Positions 9,565 to 19,882 of a stretch of 64,000 nt of DNA are shown here, one piece after another (within the stretch, counting starts at the first letter, position 1; every line of letters begins with the position of its first letter). The translations under genes were made by a program, and so were the position numbers. This DNA comes from Arachidicoccus sp. (GTDB taxonomy: Bacteria; Bacteroidota; Bacteroidia; Chitinophagales; Chitinophagaceae). The notes beneath the pieces were generated by a model that was not told the origin of the DNA, did not search any database, and saw only the letters and a list, made by a program, of their open reading frames with translations. The stretch spans positions 27,475 to 91,474 of the forward strand of contig JAPWKH010000010.1 in the NCBI GenBank assembly GCA_028283605.1, read 5' to 3'.

Positions 9565-9891
9565 ATGAACTGGATTGCGCTCGAAGACACTCATCAACTG
9601 AGCAGTATCAAAGAAACATCGTTTACCAAAACCCAAATTATATACAAGCACAGTACAACTTGCAGCATAAGTAAAGTTGTATATGCTCGTTTAACCAACT
9701 GGAAAGAAAATGTGCCGGGAGATGTTTATTATTTAGACCTTTTATCGCACCGAGATGTGTCAAATGCAGTTGCTGAAATGTTTGATATACAACATGAATC
9801 CCCTCAAATATTAGTCATAAAAAACGGCATTTGTATTTATAATGAAAGCCATACCGCCATACAAGCGTATGAAATAGCAGAATATATTTAG
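9565..9891 (+). CDS. ytxJ: Monothiol bacilliredoxin, YtxJ family
   Basis: A 108-aa thioredoxin-fold protein of the YtxJ/DUF2847 family, linked to bacillithiol redox chemistry. The signature KHSTTCSISK puts the single active cysteine at Cys33 with no second Cys, so it is a monothiol enzyme. The family pattern continues with a P-x-I-L-V strand (ESPQILVIKNG). It is divergent from mpl and upstream of rho, with no obvious partner nearby. The presence of this family suggests, but does not prove, bacillithiol use in this organism. Confidence 0.82.
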   Translation: MNWIALEDTHQLSSIKETSFTKTQIIYKHSTTCSISKVVYARLTNWKENVPGDVYYLDLLSHRDVSNAVAEMFDIQHESPQILVIKNGICIYNESHTAIQAYEIAEYI

Positions 9892-10203
9892 CCATATTAT
9901 TTTAAAGAATTTTAAAAAATAATTGGAATTTGAAAGAATGTTGTATTTTCGCACCGGAAACGGACAGTAAGTACAAAGCCAAATGCACATTTCATCGTTC
10001 GTTTCATTCAAAAAAAATCAACCATATTTTAATTCTTCAATCTTAATTTTAAAAGAAAAGCACGTTTGTAAAAACGTTCGACTAATAAGCCGGGCATGAT
10101 TAATTATCAAATATCTTATCTCTCCATAAACGCGCAACGCTTTTATCTATAAACATACATCACCCTTTGTATATACACAACTTTACTTTAATTTAAATTT
10201 TAT
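9892..10203 (+). promoter_or_regulatory. Long rho leader with candidate promoter
   Basis: This 312-base gap holds no convincing ORF. A Bacteroidota promoter is visible: TTG at 9923-9925, 18-base spacer, then TATTTTCG at 9944-9951, close to TAnnTTTG. It would give a rho leader of about 250 bases. The leader is AT-rich, with no Shine-Dalgarno before the ATG at 10204 and no recognised riboswitch. Rho is autoregulated by its own leader in other bacteria, so such a length would fit attenuation (inference). Confidence 0.55.
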
Positions 10204-11925
10204 ATGTACGACATTTTGCAATTAAACGACATGTTGGTTCCCGAGCTGTTAGATATAGCGGAGCAATTGCATGTTCCTATCGGCAAAAAAACCGATAAAC
10301 AGGAATTGATCTACAAAATTCTTGATAAACAAGCGCTAAATTCAAGCGCTGATAAAAATGGCACAGCGAAAGCGAAAGGCGGACGTAAGCGCATCGTGAA
10401 AGCAACCACTTCCAACTCTACGGAAGAAGCCGTGGTTATGAACGCTCCTGAGGAAGAGGAAACTCCAGATAAAACCGAGGCTCCAAAGAAAAGAGAAAGA
10501 AAAATTATTAAAAAAGCGGCAGTGCATAAAGCAGCTGCTCCCAATGGAAAGATTGGTTCTGTTGAGCAGCCGGATATTATTAAAAAAGAAGACAGCGGCA
10601 ACGGTTCCACGGAAAAAGCCGAGACCGATATTCCGGAAATTCCAAGTTCTATTCTGGCACTATTAAGCAATCAGGAAGGCGATATCTCTGCAGAAGAATT
10701 GGAAAAAATGGATGAGAATGAAATCATCAACGCTGCCGTACAGCAAGAACCTGAAAGGCCGGTTTATCAGCAAAAACACCAGAAAAAAGATACTGCATTC
10801 AACATAGAATTTGACGGCGTTATTTTGAGTGAAGGCGTATTGGAAATGATGCCGGACGGTTATGGATTTTTACGGTCATCAGACTACAATTATTTATCTT
10901 CTCCTGATGATGTATATGTGTCTCCGTCACAAATAAAATTATTCGGATTAAAAACAGGCGATACCGTTTTCGGCGCTGTACGCCCTCCGAAAGAAGGCGA
11001 AAAATACTTTGCATTGCTGCGTGTAGAAACCATTAATGGCAAAAGCCCCGAAGAAGTACGTGACCGTGTACCATTTGATTACCTCACGCCGTTATTTCCT
11101 TTTGAAAAATTAAATTTATTCCAAGGCCCAACGCATTACAGCACGCGCATCATGGACTTATTTACACCTATTGGCAAAGGTCAGCGCGGACTCATCGTTG
11201 CGCCTCCGAAAGTAGGTAAAACGGTATTGTTGAAAGAAGTGGCAAATGCTATTGCAGCCAATCATCCGGAATGTTATTTGATGGTTGTATTGATTGATGA
11301 ACGCCCTGAAGAAGTTACTGATATGGAACGGAGTGTGAAAGCGGAAGTAATCGCTTCTACTTTTGACGAGCCGGCAGAAAAGCACGTGAAAGTTTCTGCA
11401 ATGGCTTTGCAAAAAGCAAAACGCCTTGTAGAATGCGGACATGATGTAGTGATTTTGTTAGACAGTATTACTCGCTTGGCACGCGCACACAACACGGTTG
11501 CTCCGGCATCCGGAAAAGTTTTATCGGGCGGTGTTGAAAGCAATGCAATGCAAAAGCCAAAACAATTTTTTGGTGCGGCACGCAAAATAGAGTTTGGTGG
11601 TTCATTGACTATACTGGCAACAGCTTTGGTTGATACCGGAAGTAAAATGGATGAAGTGATTTTTGAAGAATTCAAAGGAACCGGTAATATGGAACTTCTG
11701 CTTGACAGGCGTCTGGCCAATAAGCGCATTTTCCCTGCAATAGATATTGTGTCATCATCTACCCGCCGCGATGATTTATTGCTGGACAGAGATGTATTAT
11801 CAAGAATAAATGTATTGCGCGTTTATTTAGGCGACATGAAGGTGGAAGAAGCCATGAACGATTTGTTGAAACAAATGCGCGGTACTAAGAATAATGAAGA
11901 ATTTTTAGCAAGCATGAACGGATAG
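10204..11925 (+). CDS. rho: Transcription termination factor Rho
   Basis: A 573-aa hexameric RNA helicase that ends transcription. The N-terminal Rho domain is about residues 1-45. An acidic and basic low-complexity insert runs from about 50 to 195, as is common in Bacteroidota Rho. The cold-shock-like RNA-binding domain carries GYGFLRS at 219-225. The ATPase has Walker A APPKVGKT (333-340), [14 protein letters not shown], Walker B ending at Asp420 in [13 protein letters not shown], and the Q/R-loop motifs with [20 protein letters not shown]. All catalytic motifs are intact. Transcribed alone with a terminator behind. Confidence 0.97.
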   Translation: MYDILQLNDMLVPELLDIAEQLHVPIGKKTDKQELIYKILDKQALNSSADKNGTAKAKGGRKRIVKATTSNSTEEAVVMNAPEEEETPDKTEAPKKRERKIIKKAAVHKAAAPNGKIGSVEQPDIIKKEDSGNGSTEKAETDIPEIPSSILALLSNQEGDISAEELEKMDENEIINAAVQQEPERPVYQQKHQKKDTAFNIEFDGVILSEGVLEMMPDGYGFLRSSDYNYLSSPDDVYVSPSQIKLFGLKTGDTVFGAVRPPKEGEKYFALLRVETINGKSPEEVRDRVPFDYLTPLFPFEKLNLFQGPTHYSTRIMDLFTPIGKGQRGLIVAPPKVGKTVLLKEVANAIAANHPECYLMVVLIDERPEEVTDMERSVKAEVIASTFDEPAEKHVKVSAMALQKAKRLVECGHDVVILLDSITRLARAHNTVAPASGKVLSGGVESNAMQKPKQFFGAARKIEFGGSLTILATALVDTGSKMDEVIFEEFKGTGNMELLLDRRLANKRIFPAIDIVSSSTRRDDLLLDRDVLSRINVLRVYLGDMKVEEAMNDLLKQMRGTKNNEEFLASMNG

Positions 11926-11952
11926 TTTTATCCTACAATATCATATACAAAT

Positions 11953-11988
11953 AAAAGCTGCCTGAATAAGGCGGCTTTTATTTTTTTT
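11953..11988 (+). terminator. Rho-gene terminator
   Basis: Stem AAAAGCTGCC pairs with GGCGGCTTTT (one G-U pair) around the loop TGAATAA and is followed by a run of eight T, directly downstream of rho. Confidence 0.85.
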
Positions 11989-12052
11989 GAAAAACAATAA
12001 ACCAAGCCGGATCTTTTCTATATTTATTTTGTAGACAAATAATAATAGAAGA

Positions 12053-13210
12053 ATGTTGCTAAATAAAAGCAAATTACCCAATGTAGGCAATACCATTTTT
12101 ACGGAAATGAGTCAATTGGCTTTACAACACAATGCCATTAATTTAGGGCAAGGCTTTCCCGATTTTCCTATGAATCAGGAGCTGATTGCACTGGTAAATA
12201 AAGCCATGCAAGACGGATATAATCAATACGCACATTCCGATGGATTGCCGCTTTTGCGCGAACGGATTGCAGAAAAAATAAAATTTCTTTACAACACATC
12301 CGTTGATTACAATAAAGAAATTATCGTAACGCCCGGAGGTACGTATGCAATATATACCTCGCTCACGGCTGTATTAAATATAGGCGACGAGGTAATTGTT
12401 TTTGAACCTGCTTATGACAGTTATATTCCTGCAATAGAAGTAAACGGCGCCAAAGCCGTCACAATACCTTTATCTTTCCCAAATTATAAAATTGATTGGA
12501 GTGAAGTAAAAAATCGAATCAATAGCCGCACGAAAATGATCATGATTAATTCTCCGCAAAATCCTACAGGAACAATATTGACGGGCAACGATATAAAAGA
12601 ATTAATAAATATCACGCAAGGCACAAATATTCTAATACTTAGCGACGAAGTCTATGAACATTTGATTTATGACAATGAAAAACATGAAAGCATTTTGAAA
12701 TATCCGGAACTAAAAGAAAGAAGTTTTGTATGTTTTTCTTTTGGAAAGGTATTTAATTGCACAGGATGGAAACTTGGATATTGTGTTGCGCCTGAAATGC
12801 TGATGAAAGAATTCCGGAAAATACATCAGTTTAATTGCTTTAGTTGTTTTACGCCATCGCAGATAGCCATCGCAGAATATTTACAGAAAAAAGAAACATA
12901 TCTTTCTTTATCAAATCAACTGCAAACCAAACGAGATTATTTAAGAGAATTGCTTAGCGATACATTGTTCACGCCAATTCCATCCAAAGGAAGTTATTTC
13001 GAATGTTATGATTATTCCCAATTAAGCCATGATGATGAGAAAACATTTGCCGTGCGGCTTACAAAATCGGTTGGTGTTGCCGGCATTCCCGTGTCTGCAT
13101 TTTATAAAACACCGGTAAATAATCATGTAATCAGGTTTTGTTTCGCCAAGAAAAATGAAACGCTTGAGATAGCCGCCGAAAGGTTAAAAAATGCCGCAAA
13201 AAAATTATAA
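12053..13210 (+). CDS. PLP-dependent aminotransferase, methionine/kynurenine aminotransferase type
   Basis: A 385-aa fold-type I class I/II aminotransferase. Visible are LGQGFPDFP near 31-39, SPQNPTG (167-173), LSDEVYEHLIYD with cofactor-binding Asp198 and Tyr201, and the Schiff-base lysine in SFGK (Lys232) followed by FNCTGWKLGY. The combination N-LGQGFPDF and CTGWK is typical of the YbdL/KAT branch that transaminates methionine or aromatic substrates with keto acids. Exact substrate is not certain. The upstream intergenic region carries only the rho terminator. Confidence 0.88.
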   Translation: MLLNKSKLPNVGNTIFTEMSQLALQHNAINLGQGFPDFPMNQELIALVNKAMQDGYNQYAHSDGLPLLRERIAEKIKFLYNTSVDYNKEIIVTPGGTYAIYTSLTAVLNIGDEVIVFEPAYDSYIPAIEVNGAKAVTIPLSFPNYKIDWSEVKNRINSRTKMIMINSPQNPTGTILTGNDIKELINITQGTNILILSDEVYEHLIYDNEKHESILKYPELKERSFVCFSFGKVFNCTGWKLGYCVAPEMLMKEFRKIHQFNCFSCFTPSQIAIAEYLQKKETYLSLSNQLQTKRDYLRELLSDTLFTPIPSKGSYFECYDYSQLSHDDEKTFAVRLTKSVGVAGIPVSAFYKTPVNNHVIRFCFAKKNETLEIAAERLKNAAKKL

Positions 13211-13292
13211 TCATTTTTTTAAAATTATTTTTTTATATAACGGCTCTGATAAATCTTTTACTTTAATTTTAATTTATTATCAACCTGAAAAA

Positions 13293-14459
13293 ATGCCTTT
13301 TACTTTTATGTTGTTACATTCTTCTACCCTTAAAATTACAAGTACGAAACATTTAAAAATAATGCTTCTGATGAGTACCTTATCGGGTATGTTTTGTTCA
13401 GCCTCTTTTTCTCAGAATGCAAATTTTTGGAAAAAACTCGGTAAATCTACCGACTTCAGGGATAGTGCTTTCATAAAAGATTATGACAGAATGGTTGTAG
13501 GAAGAGTTTATTACAGCCGAAACAATACAGGAATGGAATTTCGCGCGCCGGATACTAAATCATTTAATTATAAACCGAATAATTCAAAAGGAATCGGATT
13601 GGGTGTGAGCTACAGATATGTAACATTCAATTTCGCATTTGGCGTTTTAGGCCGTGACGAAGATAAAGGCAAAACCAAAACACTTAGTTTACAATCTTCA
13701 TTATACAAGCATCAATGGGTATATGATTTTGGTGTACAACATTATAAAGGCATGTATTTTACACCTTCGAGCGTATATGCAATAAACAATAATTATTATC
13801 TGCGCCCGGATATATCTACGACAATTGTTGGCGGAGATTTCTGGCGTATTTTGAATTCAGATAAATTCTCCTACCGCGCAGTAATGACTCAGAACGACTG
13901 GCAATTAAAATCTGCCGGTTCTCTCCTATTAGGCGGCGAAATTTATTATGGCGGCATTGCCGGCGATAGCGCTTTTGTGCCGGCTGCGCTTGCGGATAAA
14001 TTTCCGCAGAATCAAATACGCAAAGCATATTCCATGAGAATTGGCCCGGGTATTGGATATGCGTACACATTTGTTTATCATAAAAATTGGTTTGCCTCTA
14101 TGGGCATTACCGAAAATCTCGATCTTGTATTTGGAAAAGAATCCGGAGATAATACAGATAAAAAAGTTGTATCGTTTTCTCCTAATTTAAATTACAGAAT
14201 AAGCGTGGGATATAATTCCGGTTTCTGGAATATCAATGCTTCTCTTTTCAACAACAGCCAATATTTGAAAAGTTATTATGCCAAAAATTATAAATTATTT
14301 TCACAGACATTTCGCATTACTGTCGCAAGGCGCTTTATCCCCAATCACAAAGTAAAAAAACTATTCTTAAACCAAGTAGATACGCAACTGGATAATGTGC
14401 AGGAAAAAGTAAATAATACAATAAATGGAAAACCGGACAGCACAAGAACCGGAAATTAA
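13293..14459 (+). CDS. DUF4421 family exported protein
   Basis: Exported beta-rich protein of about 388 aa, likely an outer-membrane or envelope-associated barrel of unknown function. The reading frame is open further upstream (to 13191, inside the aminotransferase gene), but ATG at 13293 or 13362 is more plausible: a hydrophobic signal stretch ending FCSASFSQ lies just after the second. The family pattern YKPNNSKGIGLGVSYRYVTF and alternating beta strands with aromatic residues support DUF4421. It is the last gene before purC with a 115-base gap. Confidence 0.72.
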   Translation: MPFTFMLLHSSTLKITSTKHLKIMLLMSTLSGMFCSASFSQNANFWKKLGKSTDFRDSAFIKDYDRMVVGRVYYSRNNTGMEFRAPDTKSFNYKPNNSKGIGLGVSYRYVTFNFAFGVLGRDEDKGKTKTLSLQSSLYKHQWVYDFGVQHYKGMYFTPSSVYAINNNYYLRPDISTTIVGGDFWRILNSDKFSYRAVMTQNDWQLKSAGSLLLGGEIYYGGIAGDSAFVPAALADKFPQNQIRKAYSMRIGPGIGYAYTFVYHKNWFASMGITENLDLVFGKESGDNTDKKVVSFSPNLNYRISVGYNSGFWNINASLFNNSQYLKSYYAKNYKLFSQTFRITVARRFIPNHKVKKLFLNQVDTQLDNVQEKVNNTINGKPDSTRTGN

Positions 14460-14574
14460 AAGGAGCTGTTTTGTTATAACTTCTTTGCAAAATCGAAAGA
14501 AATATGCATTTTAAAATGCCTGATAACTGCATTATTTCAAGTACTTTTACGCAACAAAATTTACTTTCTTTCTT

Positions 14575-15510
14575 ATGCCGCAATTTCAATTTCCGCATCA
14601 GACCGCGTATTACAAAGGAAAAGTTCGCGATGTGTACACTATCGGAAATAATATATTGGTAATGATTGCCAGTGACCGTATTTCAGCATTTGATGTTATT
14701 CTTCCCAAATCCATTCCGTATAAAGGTCAGGTATTAAATCAGGTAGCTGCAGATATGTTGCATGCCACAAAAGATATTTGCCCTAATTGGCTTACAAATG
14801 TGCCGGCGCCTAATGTTTCTATCGGCAAAAAATGTACTCCGTTTAAAGTAGAAATAGTTGTGCGAGGCAATCTTACAGGCCATGCATGGCGTACCTACAA
14901 TTCGGGTAAAAGAATTTTATGCGGAGTAAATTTGCCCGAAGGAATGAAAGAAAACGATTTTTTTCCGACTCCGATCATCACGCCTTCCACCAAAGCTGAT
15001 GAAGGACATGATGAAGATATTTCCAAAGAAGAAATTATTGCAAAAGGGCTGGCAACAGAGGCCGAATGGAACACTTTGGAAAGATACGCTTTCGCATTAT
15101 TTCAAAGAGGAAAAGAATTAGCCGCAACGCGCGGGTTGATATTGGTGGATACGAAATATGAATTCGGTAAAATTAATGACGAGATAATCCTGATGGATGA
15201 AATTCATACACCTGATTCTTCACGTTACTTTTATGCGGAAGGTTTTGAACAAAGGCAGGCAAAAGGCGAACGGCAAAAACAATTAAGTAAAGAATTTGTA
15301 AGAGAATGGCTGATTGATAACAACTTTATGGGCAAAGAAAACCAAACCGTTCCTCATATGCCGGATGAATGGGTCAATACAATCTCTCAACGATATATTG
15401 AGTTATACGAGCAGGTGACAGGTAAAAAATTTATTCCTGAAAACTGGAGCGATGAACAAACATATAACGCCATACTTAACACCTTAGAACTACCGGTGAA
15501 AAAAGTTTAA
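14575..15510 (+). CDS. purC: Phosphoribosylaminoimidazole-succinocarboxamide synthase (SAICAR synthetase)
   Basis: A 311-aa purine-pathway enzyme that joins CAIR and aspartate using ATP to make SAICAR. The start reads [18 protein letters not shown], followed by the family signature [13 protein letters not shown] and the substrate site [17 protein letters not shown], then [11 protein letters not shown] and [13 protein letters not shown]. The length fits the longer Bacteroidota/fungal form rather than the 237-aa E. coli form. It lies 21 bases upstream of the gamma carbonic anhydrase, so the two may be cotranscribed. Confidence 0.95.
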   Translation: MPQFQFPHQTAYYKGKVRDVYTIGNNILVMIASDRISAFDVILPKSIPYKGQVLNQVAADMLHATKDICPNWLTNVPAPNVSIGKKCTPFKVEIVVRGNLTGHAWRTYNSGKRILCGVNLPEGMKENDFFPTPIITPSTKADEGHDEDISKEEIIAKGLATEAEWNTLERYAFALFQRGKELAATRGLILVDTKYEFGKINDEIILMDEIHTPDSSRYFYAEGFEQRQAKGERQKQLSKEFVREWLIDNNFMGKENQTVPHMPDEWVNTISQRYIELYEQVTGKKFIPENWSDEQTYNAILNTLELPVKKV

Positions 15511-15531
15511 ATTTTTTTAAAAACTATACTC

Positions 15532-16047
15532 ATGATTTATTCACTTAACGGTAAAACACCTCAAGTCGGAGACAACGTTTTTATAGCGCCTACGGCAACG
15601 ATTATTGGAGAAGTAACCATTGGAAAAGATTCCAGCGTATGGTTTAATGCAGTCATTCGCGGCGATGTCAATTCAATCACCATTGGCGACAAAGTTAATA
15701 TCCAGGATAATGTTGTAGTACATTGCACTTATCAAAAAACTAAAACAAAAATAGGCAACAATGTTTCTATCGGGCACAATGCAATTATTCACGGCTGCAC
15801 GATTGAAGATAATGTATTGATAGGAATGGGCGCCATTATAATGGATAATTGCCATATACAATCCAATTCTATTATTGCTGCAGGTGCGGTAGTGCTGGAA
15901 AATACTATTGTTGAAGAAGGATCCGTATATGCCGGTATTCCTGCACATCGCGTAAAGCAAATTTCTCCGGATTTATTAGAACAGGAAATTCATCGTATTG
16001 CAGATAACTATGTGTTCTATGCAGACTGGTATAAAGACTTTAAATAA
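15532..16047 (+). CDS. Gamma carbonic anhydrase family protein
   Basis: A 171-aa left-handed beta-helix trimer protein. Hexapeptide repeats run from about residue 10 to 130. The three zinc ligands expected for gamma carbonic anhydrases are all present (His64 in VVVHC, His82 in IGHN, His87 in IIHGC). The members close to YrdA/PaaY often show weak or no carbonic anhydrase activity, so the catalytic claim is cautious. It sits between purC and murI on the same strand. Confidence 0.88.
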   Translation: MIYSLNGKTPQVGDNVFIAPTATIIGEVTIGKDSSVWFNAVIRGDVNSITIGDKVNIQDNVVVHCTYQKTKTKIGNNVSIGHNAIIHGCTIEDNVLIGMGAIIMDNCHIQSNSIIAAGAVVLENTIVEEGSVYAGIPAHRVKQISPDLLEQEIHRIADNYVFYADWYKDFK

Positions 16048-16110
16048 AAGTTTCTTGGTATGATATTTAACCTGTAATGAAAAGCAGCTTGTTTTATTTC
16101 TCATCTTATC

Positions 16111-16950
16111 ATGCACAATATTATGCAAGCAAAGCAACCTATAGGAGTTTTTGATTCAGGTTACGGGGGCCTTACAATCCTCAAAAAAATCAAACACAAA
16201 CTTCCGCAATACGATTATATTTATCTTGGAGATAATGCACGTGCACCTTACGGAACACGCAGCTTTGAAACGGTGTATGAATATACACTGCAGGCTGTAA
16301 AATGGTTTTTTGCGCAAGGCTGTCCATTGGTAATTATTGCGTGCAATACGGCTTCCGCAAAAGCGTTGAGAACCATTCAGCAAAATGATCTGCCGAATAT
16401 AGATAAAGAAAAACGTGTACTCGGCATTGTAAGGCCAACAAGCGAAGTGATAGGAAATTATTCCAAAACAAAGAAAATAGGAATTCTTGCAACGCGCGGT
16501 ACTGTAAATTCAGCATCTTATAAAATAGAAATAAATAAATTCTTTCCCGAAGTGGAAGTTATCCAAAAAGCTTGTCCTATCTGGGTTCCATTGGTTGAAT
16601 ACGGCGAATATGAAAATGAAGGCGCAGATTTTTTTGTAAAAAAATACATCGACGAATTATTACAAAACGAAAAAGATATAGACACGATTTTACTTGCATG
16701 CACACATTATCCTTTATTAAAAAAATCCATTGAAAAAGCCGTACCCGAAGACGTACAAATCATCACTCAGGGAGAAATTGTTGCGGCCAGCTTGAAAGAT
16801 TATCTTTATCGCCATCCCGAAATTGAAAGTAAAATATCAAAAGGAGAAACACTTGAGTTTTATACCACAGACGAGGAAGAAGGCTTTACGGCACAGGCAA
16901 ATATTTTTTATGGAGAACCTTTTAATGCGAAACAAATACATTTAAGTTAA
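16111..16950 (+). CDS. murI: Glutamate racemase
   Basis: Supplies D-glutamate for peptidoglycan. The 279-aa protein has the N-terminal GVFDSGYGGLTIL and both catalytic cysteines: Cys78 in IIACNTASAKALR and Cys197 in LLACTHYPLL. The start may be Met1 at 16111 or Met5 at 16123; the latter is 8 residues before the conserved strand and equally likely. Followed closely by the HerA-like ATPase gene. Confidence 0.94.
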   Translation: MHNIMQAKQPIGVFDSGYGGLTILKKIKHKLPQYDYIYLGDNARAPYGTRSFETVYEYTLQAVKWFFAQGCPLVIIACNTASAKALRTIQQNDLPNIDKEKRVLGIVRPTSEVIGNYSKTKKIGILATRGTVNSASYKIEINKFFPEVEVIQKACPIWVPLVEYGEYENEGADFFVKKYIDELLQNEKDIDTILLACTHYPLLKKSIEKAVPEDVQIITQGEIVAASLKDYLYRHPEIESKISKGETLEFYTTDEEEGFTAQANIFYGEPFNAKQIHLS

Positions 16951-16991
16951 AAAAATAAATACTTTTATCTTATTCACAATACAATAGCGAA

Positions 16992-18512
16992 ATGGCAACA
17001 ACCGATACATTTTTACAAACCATACAACAAGGTTATACATTCAAAACCGAAAGTGTAAAAATAGGTGTAGGAATGCTTGACGGAAAAATAGTTCCAGGCG
17101 CCGATATTTTTCTTCCGATAAAAATGATGAACCGCCACGGACTGATTGCAGGCGCTACCGGCACAGGAAAAACAAAGACGCTGCAGATGATAAGCGAATA
17201 TCTCAGCGATGAAAGCGTTCCGGTATTGTTGTTAGACATTAAAGGAGATTTAAGCGGGCTTGCCGCAGCAGGAACGGAAAATGATAAACTGAAAGACCGT
17301 TACCAATTGCTGAATATGGATTATAAACCCGAAGCATTTCCTGTGGAATTTTTATCCCTAAGCAATGAGAAAGGTATAAAGTTGCGTGCAACGGTAAGCG
17401 AATTCGGACCGATATTATTAAGCAAAATTTTGGAGCTGAACGATACGCAAGCCGGGCTTGTCGCCATTATTTTTAAATATTGCGATGATCAAAAGCTTCC
17501 TCTGGTAGATCTAAAAGATTTTACCAAAGTACTGCAATACATCAGCGATGAAGGAAAAGATGAAATTCAGAAACAATACGGGCAAATAGCCACAAGCTCT
17601 ACAGGAACTATTCTTCGCAAAGTGGTAGAACTGCAACAGCAAGGCGCAGATACATTCTTCGGAGAACCCAGCTTTGAAGTAGATGATTTAATGCGTATCA
17701 GCAACGACGGGCGCGGCATGATAAATATTTTACGCGTAACAGATTTGCAAAACAAGCCCAAATTGTTTTCTACATTTATGTTGCAAATGCTGGATGAATT
17801 ATATGCAAGCTCTCCGGAAGTAGGAGATCCGGATAAGCCGAAGCTGATTATGTTTATTGATGAAGCGCATTTGATATTTGAAGAAGCCAGTGATACATTA
17901 TTGAAACAAATAGAAACCATTATCAAGCTGATACGTTCGAAAGGTATCGGTGTATTTTTTTGTACACAAAATCCGCAAGATGTTCCGGCAAGTATTCTCA
18001 GCCAGTTGGGATTGAAAGTGCAGCATGCCTTGCGTGCATTCACAGCTGCAGACAGAAAATCAATCAAACAGTCGGCAGAAAATTTTCCTGAAACCACATT
18101 TTATAAAACCGAAGATTTATTAACGGCGATGGGCATTGGAGAGGCTTTGGTTACAGTATTGAATGAACAGGGAACTCCGACTCCGCTTGTTCATACCATG
18201 CTGTGCTCGCCCCGCAGCAGAATGGATATTTTGACCGATGCGGAGATTGATAACATTGTAGCGCAAAGCAAGCTGGCTAATAAATACAATCAAACCATAG
18301 ATGTGCAAAGCGCTTATGAAATATTGACTGCAAAACTTAATCAGGCGGCTGCGCAAACGGCAAGCGACACTGTTGCGGCGAAGAAGAATGAAAGTGGTTT
18401 GATGAATAATCCGATCGTAAAATCTGTTGTAAGAAGTGCGGCAGTAACGGTTACAGGTTATATTACGAGAAGTATTTTAGGAGCACTAGGACTGGGCGGA
18501 AGGAGAAAATAA
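16992..18512 (+). CDS. HerA-like ATPase, DUF853 family
   Basis: A 506-aa P-loop ATPase of the YjgR/DUF853 family, related to the HerA/FtsK helicase group. Walker A is GATGTGKT (about 54-61), followed by LLDIKGDLSGLAA. Walker B IMFIDEAHLIFEEA lies in the middle, and the C-terminal sensor region contains FCTQNPQDVPASIL. It is cytoplasmic except for a hydrophobic glycine-rich C-terminus. Cellular function is unknown; DNA translocation or end-processing has been proposed for the superfamily. It is the last gene before the GC-rich intergenic repeat. Confidence 0.87.
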   Translation: MATTDTFLQTIQQGYTFKTESVKIGVGMLDGKIVPGADIFLPIKMMNRHGLIAGATGTGKTKTLQMISEYLSDESVPVLLLDIKGDLSGLAAAGTENDKLKDRYQLLNMDYKPEAFPVEFLSLSNEKGIKLRATVSEFGPILLSKILELNDTQAGLVAIIFKYCDDQKLPLVDLKDFTKVLQYISDEGKDEIQKQYGQIATSSTGTILRKVVELQQQGADTFFGEPSFEVDDLMRISNDGRGMINILRVTDLQNKPKLFSTFMLQMLDELYASSPEVGDPDKPKLIMFIDEAHLIFEEASDTLLKQIETIIKLIRSKGIGVFFCTQNPQDVPASILSQLGLKVQHALRAFTAADRKSIKQSAENFPETTFYKTEDLLTAMGIGEALVTVLNEQGTPTPLVHTMLCSPRSRMDILTDAEIDNIVAQSKLANKYNQTIDVQSAYEILTAKLNQAAAQTASDTVAAKKNESGLMNNPIVKSVVRSAAVTVTGYITRSILGALGLGGRRK

Positions 18513-18639
18513 TATTCCGGAATACAGCATGCGAATGATTAAGATTTCCGGTAATATTTAGGATTTGTAATATTTTGTGCGTGTTTAACGTTTATGATTT
18601 TGAAGAAAGTTTTTGAGGAATTACAGATTATTTGAAGAT

Positions 18640-18815
18640 GCATGCATACGCGGCAGCGCGTGAGGGATAGTAAGGGTGCGACAGAGTGGCGGATGCGCCA
18701 CGCCGGAAGCAGTGCGTAGCACCGTAGCGTAGCGAAGCCCTGCATAGCCCGACGGCAAAGCGGTGGAAGTAAGTGATGTAAAGTGTTGGAAGATACAGCG
18801 TGTGCCGACACGCCC
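18640..18815. repeat. GC-rich multi-hairpin intergenic element
   Basis: The 346-base gap 18513-18858 holds no credible gene but a block much richer in G+C than its surroundings. Three perfect hairpins are visible: GTGGCG/CGCCAC (18686-18691 with 18696-18701, loop GATG), GTGC/GCAC (18712-18715 with 18719-18722), and GCGTGT/ACACGC (18798-18803 with 18808-18813, loop GCCG). It looks like a dispersed repeat of the kind found between genes in Bacteroidota; only one copy is in the window. Confidence 0.6.
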
Positions 18816-18858
18816 AAAAATAAATTATAATTAGTTAGAAATTATTTTAAAGGAAGGA

Positions 18859-19842
18859 ATGAAGTTGAAAGTTGGCGTTTTTGGAACAGGGCATTTGGGG
18901 AAATTTCATTTGAATAATTGGAAAGAAATTCCGGATGCTGAATTGATTGGTTTTTACGACCCGGATGATAAGATTGCGAAAGAGGTGGAGCATTTATATA
19001 AGCTGAAACGGTTTTCCACGCCGGAAGCATTGATTGAAAAAGTAGATGCTGCGGATATTGTGGCGCCGACCAACCATCATTTTGCATTATGTGAACTGGC
19101 GATACGTAAAGGAAAGCATGTGTTTGTTGAAAAGCCGCTGGCTAATACTTTGGAAGAAGGCCGTAAACTGATTGCCATGATTCGCGAGGCAAATGTGAAA
19201 GTACAGGTTGGGCATGTGGAGCGGTTTAATCCTGCTTTTATTGCAGCGAAGAATTTTACTTTGAACCCGATGTTTATAGAAGTGCATCGCCTGGCGCAGT
19301 TTAATCCGCGCGGTACGGAAGTAAGCGTGATTCTGGATCTGATGATACATGATCTTGATATTATTTTGAGCATTGTGAAGAGCGATGTGAAACATATATC
19401 TGCAAGCGGTGTGGGTGTGCTAACGGATACGCCGGATATTGCAAACGTGCGTATAGAGTTTAACAACGGATGCGTTGCCAACCTGACTGCAAGCCGCATT
19501 AGCATGAAGAAGATGCGCAAAATGCGCTTGTTTCAGAAAGATGCTTATGTGGGAATTGATTTTCTGGAAAAGAAAACAGAGATCATAAAAATGAAAGAAG
19601 ATTCGGATAAAGATTCTTTTAGCTTTGATATTGATACACCGAAAGGAGAGAAAAAAACTATTGCTATTGCCAATCCGAAAATACAGGATGCGAATGCTAT
19701 TAAAGAAGAACTAATTGCTTTTGTAAATGCTGTAAAAAACAATAAACCCGTAGCCGTAAGTGAAATTGATGGATATCTTGCGATGGAAGTAGCGCATAAA
19801 ATTTTGGCTAAGATAGAGAATACAGGCATTGCAGGAGCGTAA
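18859..19842 (+). CDS. Gfo/Idh/MocA family oxidoreductase
   Basis: A 327-aa NAD(P)-dependent sugar or polyol oxidoreductase. The Rossmann motif GTGHLGKFH is at residues 9-17, the family EKPLA motif near 93-97, and the catalytic-region sequence GHVERFNPAF near 118; IHDLDIILSI supplies the usual histidine. It opens a four-gene run with a sugar transferase, an outer-membrane protein and a FemAB-like acyltransferase. A purine-rich AGGAAGG precedes the ATG, which is unusual in this window. Substrate not determined, likely a nucleotide sugar or scyllo-inositol-like compound. Confidence 0.87.
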   Translation: MKLKVGVFGTGHLGKFHLNNWKEIPDAELIGFYDPDDKIAKEVEHLYKLKRFSTPEALIEKVDAADIVAPTNHHFALCELAIRKGKHVFVEKPLANTLEEGRKLIAMIREANVKVQVGHVERFNPAFIAAKNFTLNPMFIEVHRLAQFNPRGTEVSVILDLMIHDLDIILSIVKSDVKHISASGVGVLTDTPDIANVRIEFNNGCVANLTASRISMKKMRKMRLFQKDAYVGIDFLEKKTEIIKMKEDSDKDSFSFDIDTPKGEKKTIAIANPKIQDANAIKEELIAFVNAVKNNKPVAVSEIDGYLAMEVAHKILAKIENTGIAGA

Positions 19843-19882
19843 TTAATTCGAACCCTTAATTAAATATGACAATGCTCGATAT

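Noticed and set aside
17567..18097. 176-codon minus-strand ORF opposite the HerA-like ATPase gene
   Set aside because: Serine/isoleucine-rich shadow of a conserved gene.
18539..18817. 92-codon minus-strand ORF in the GC-rich repeat
   Set aside because: Lies wholly in the hairpin element, Cys/Arg/His-rich and not protein-like.
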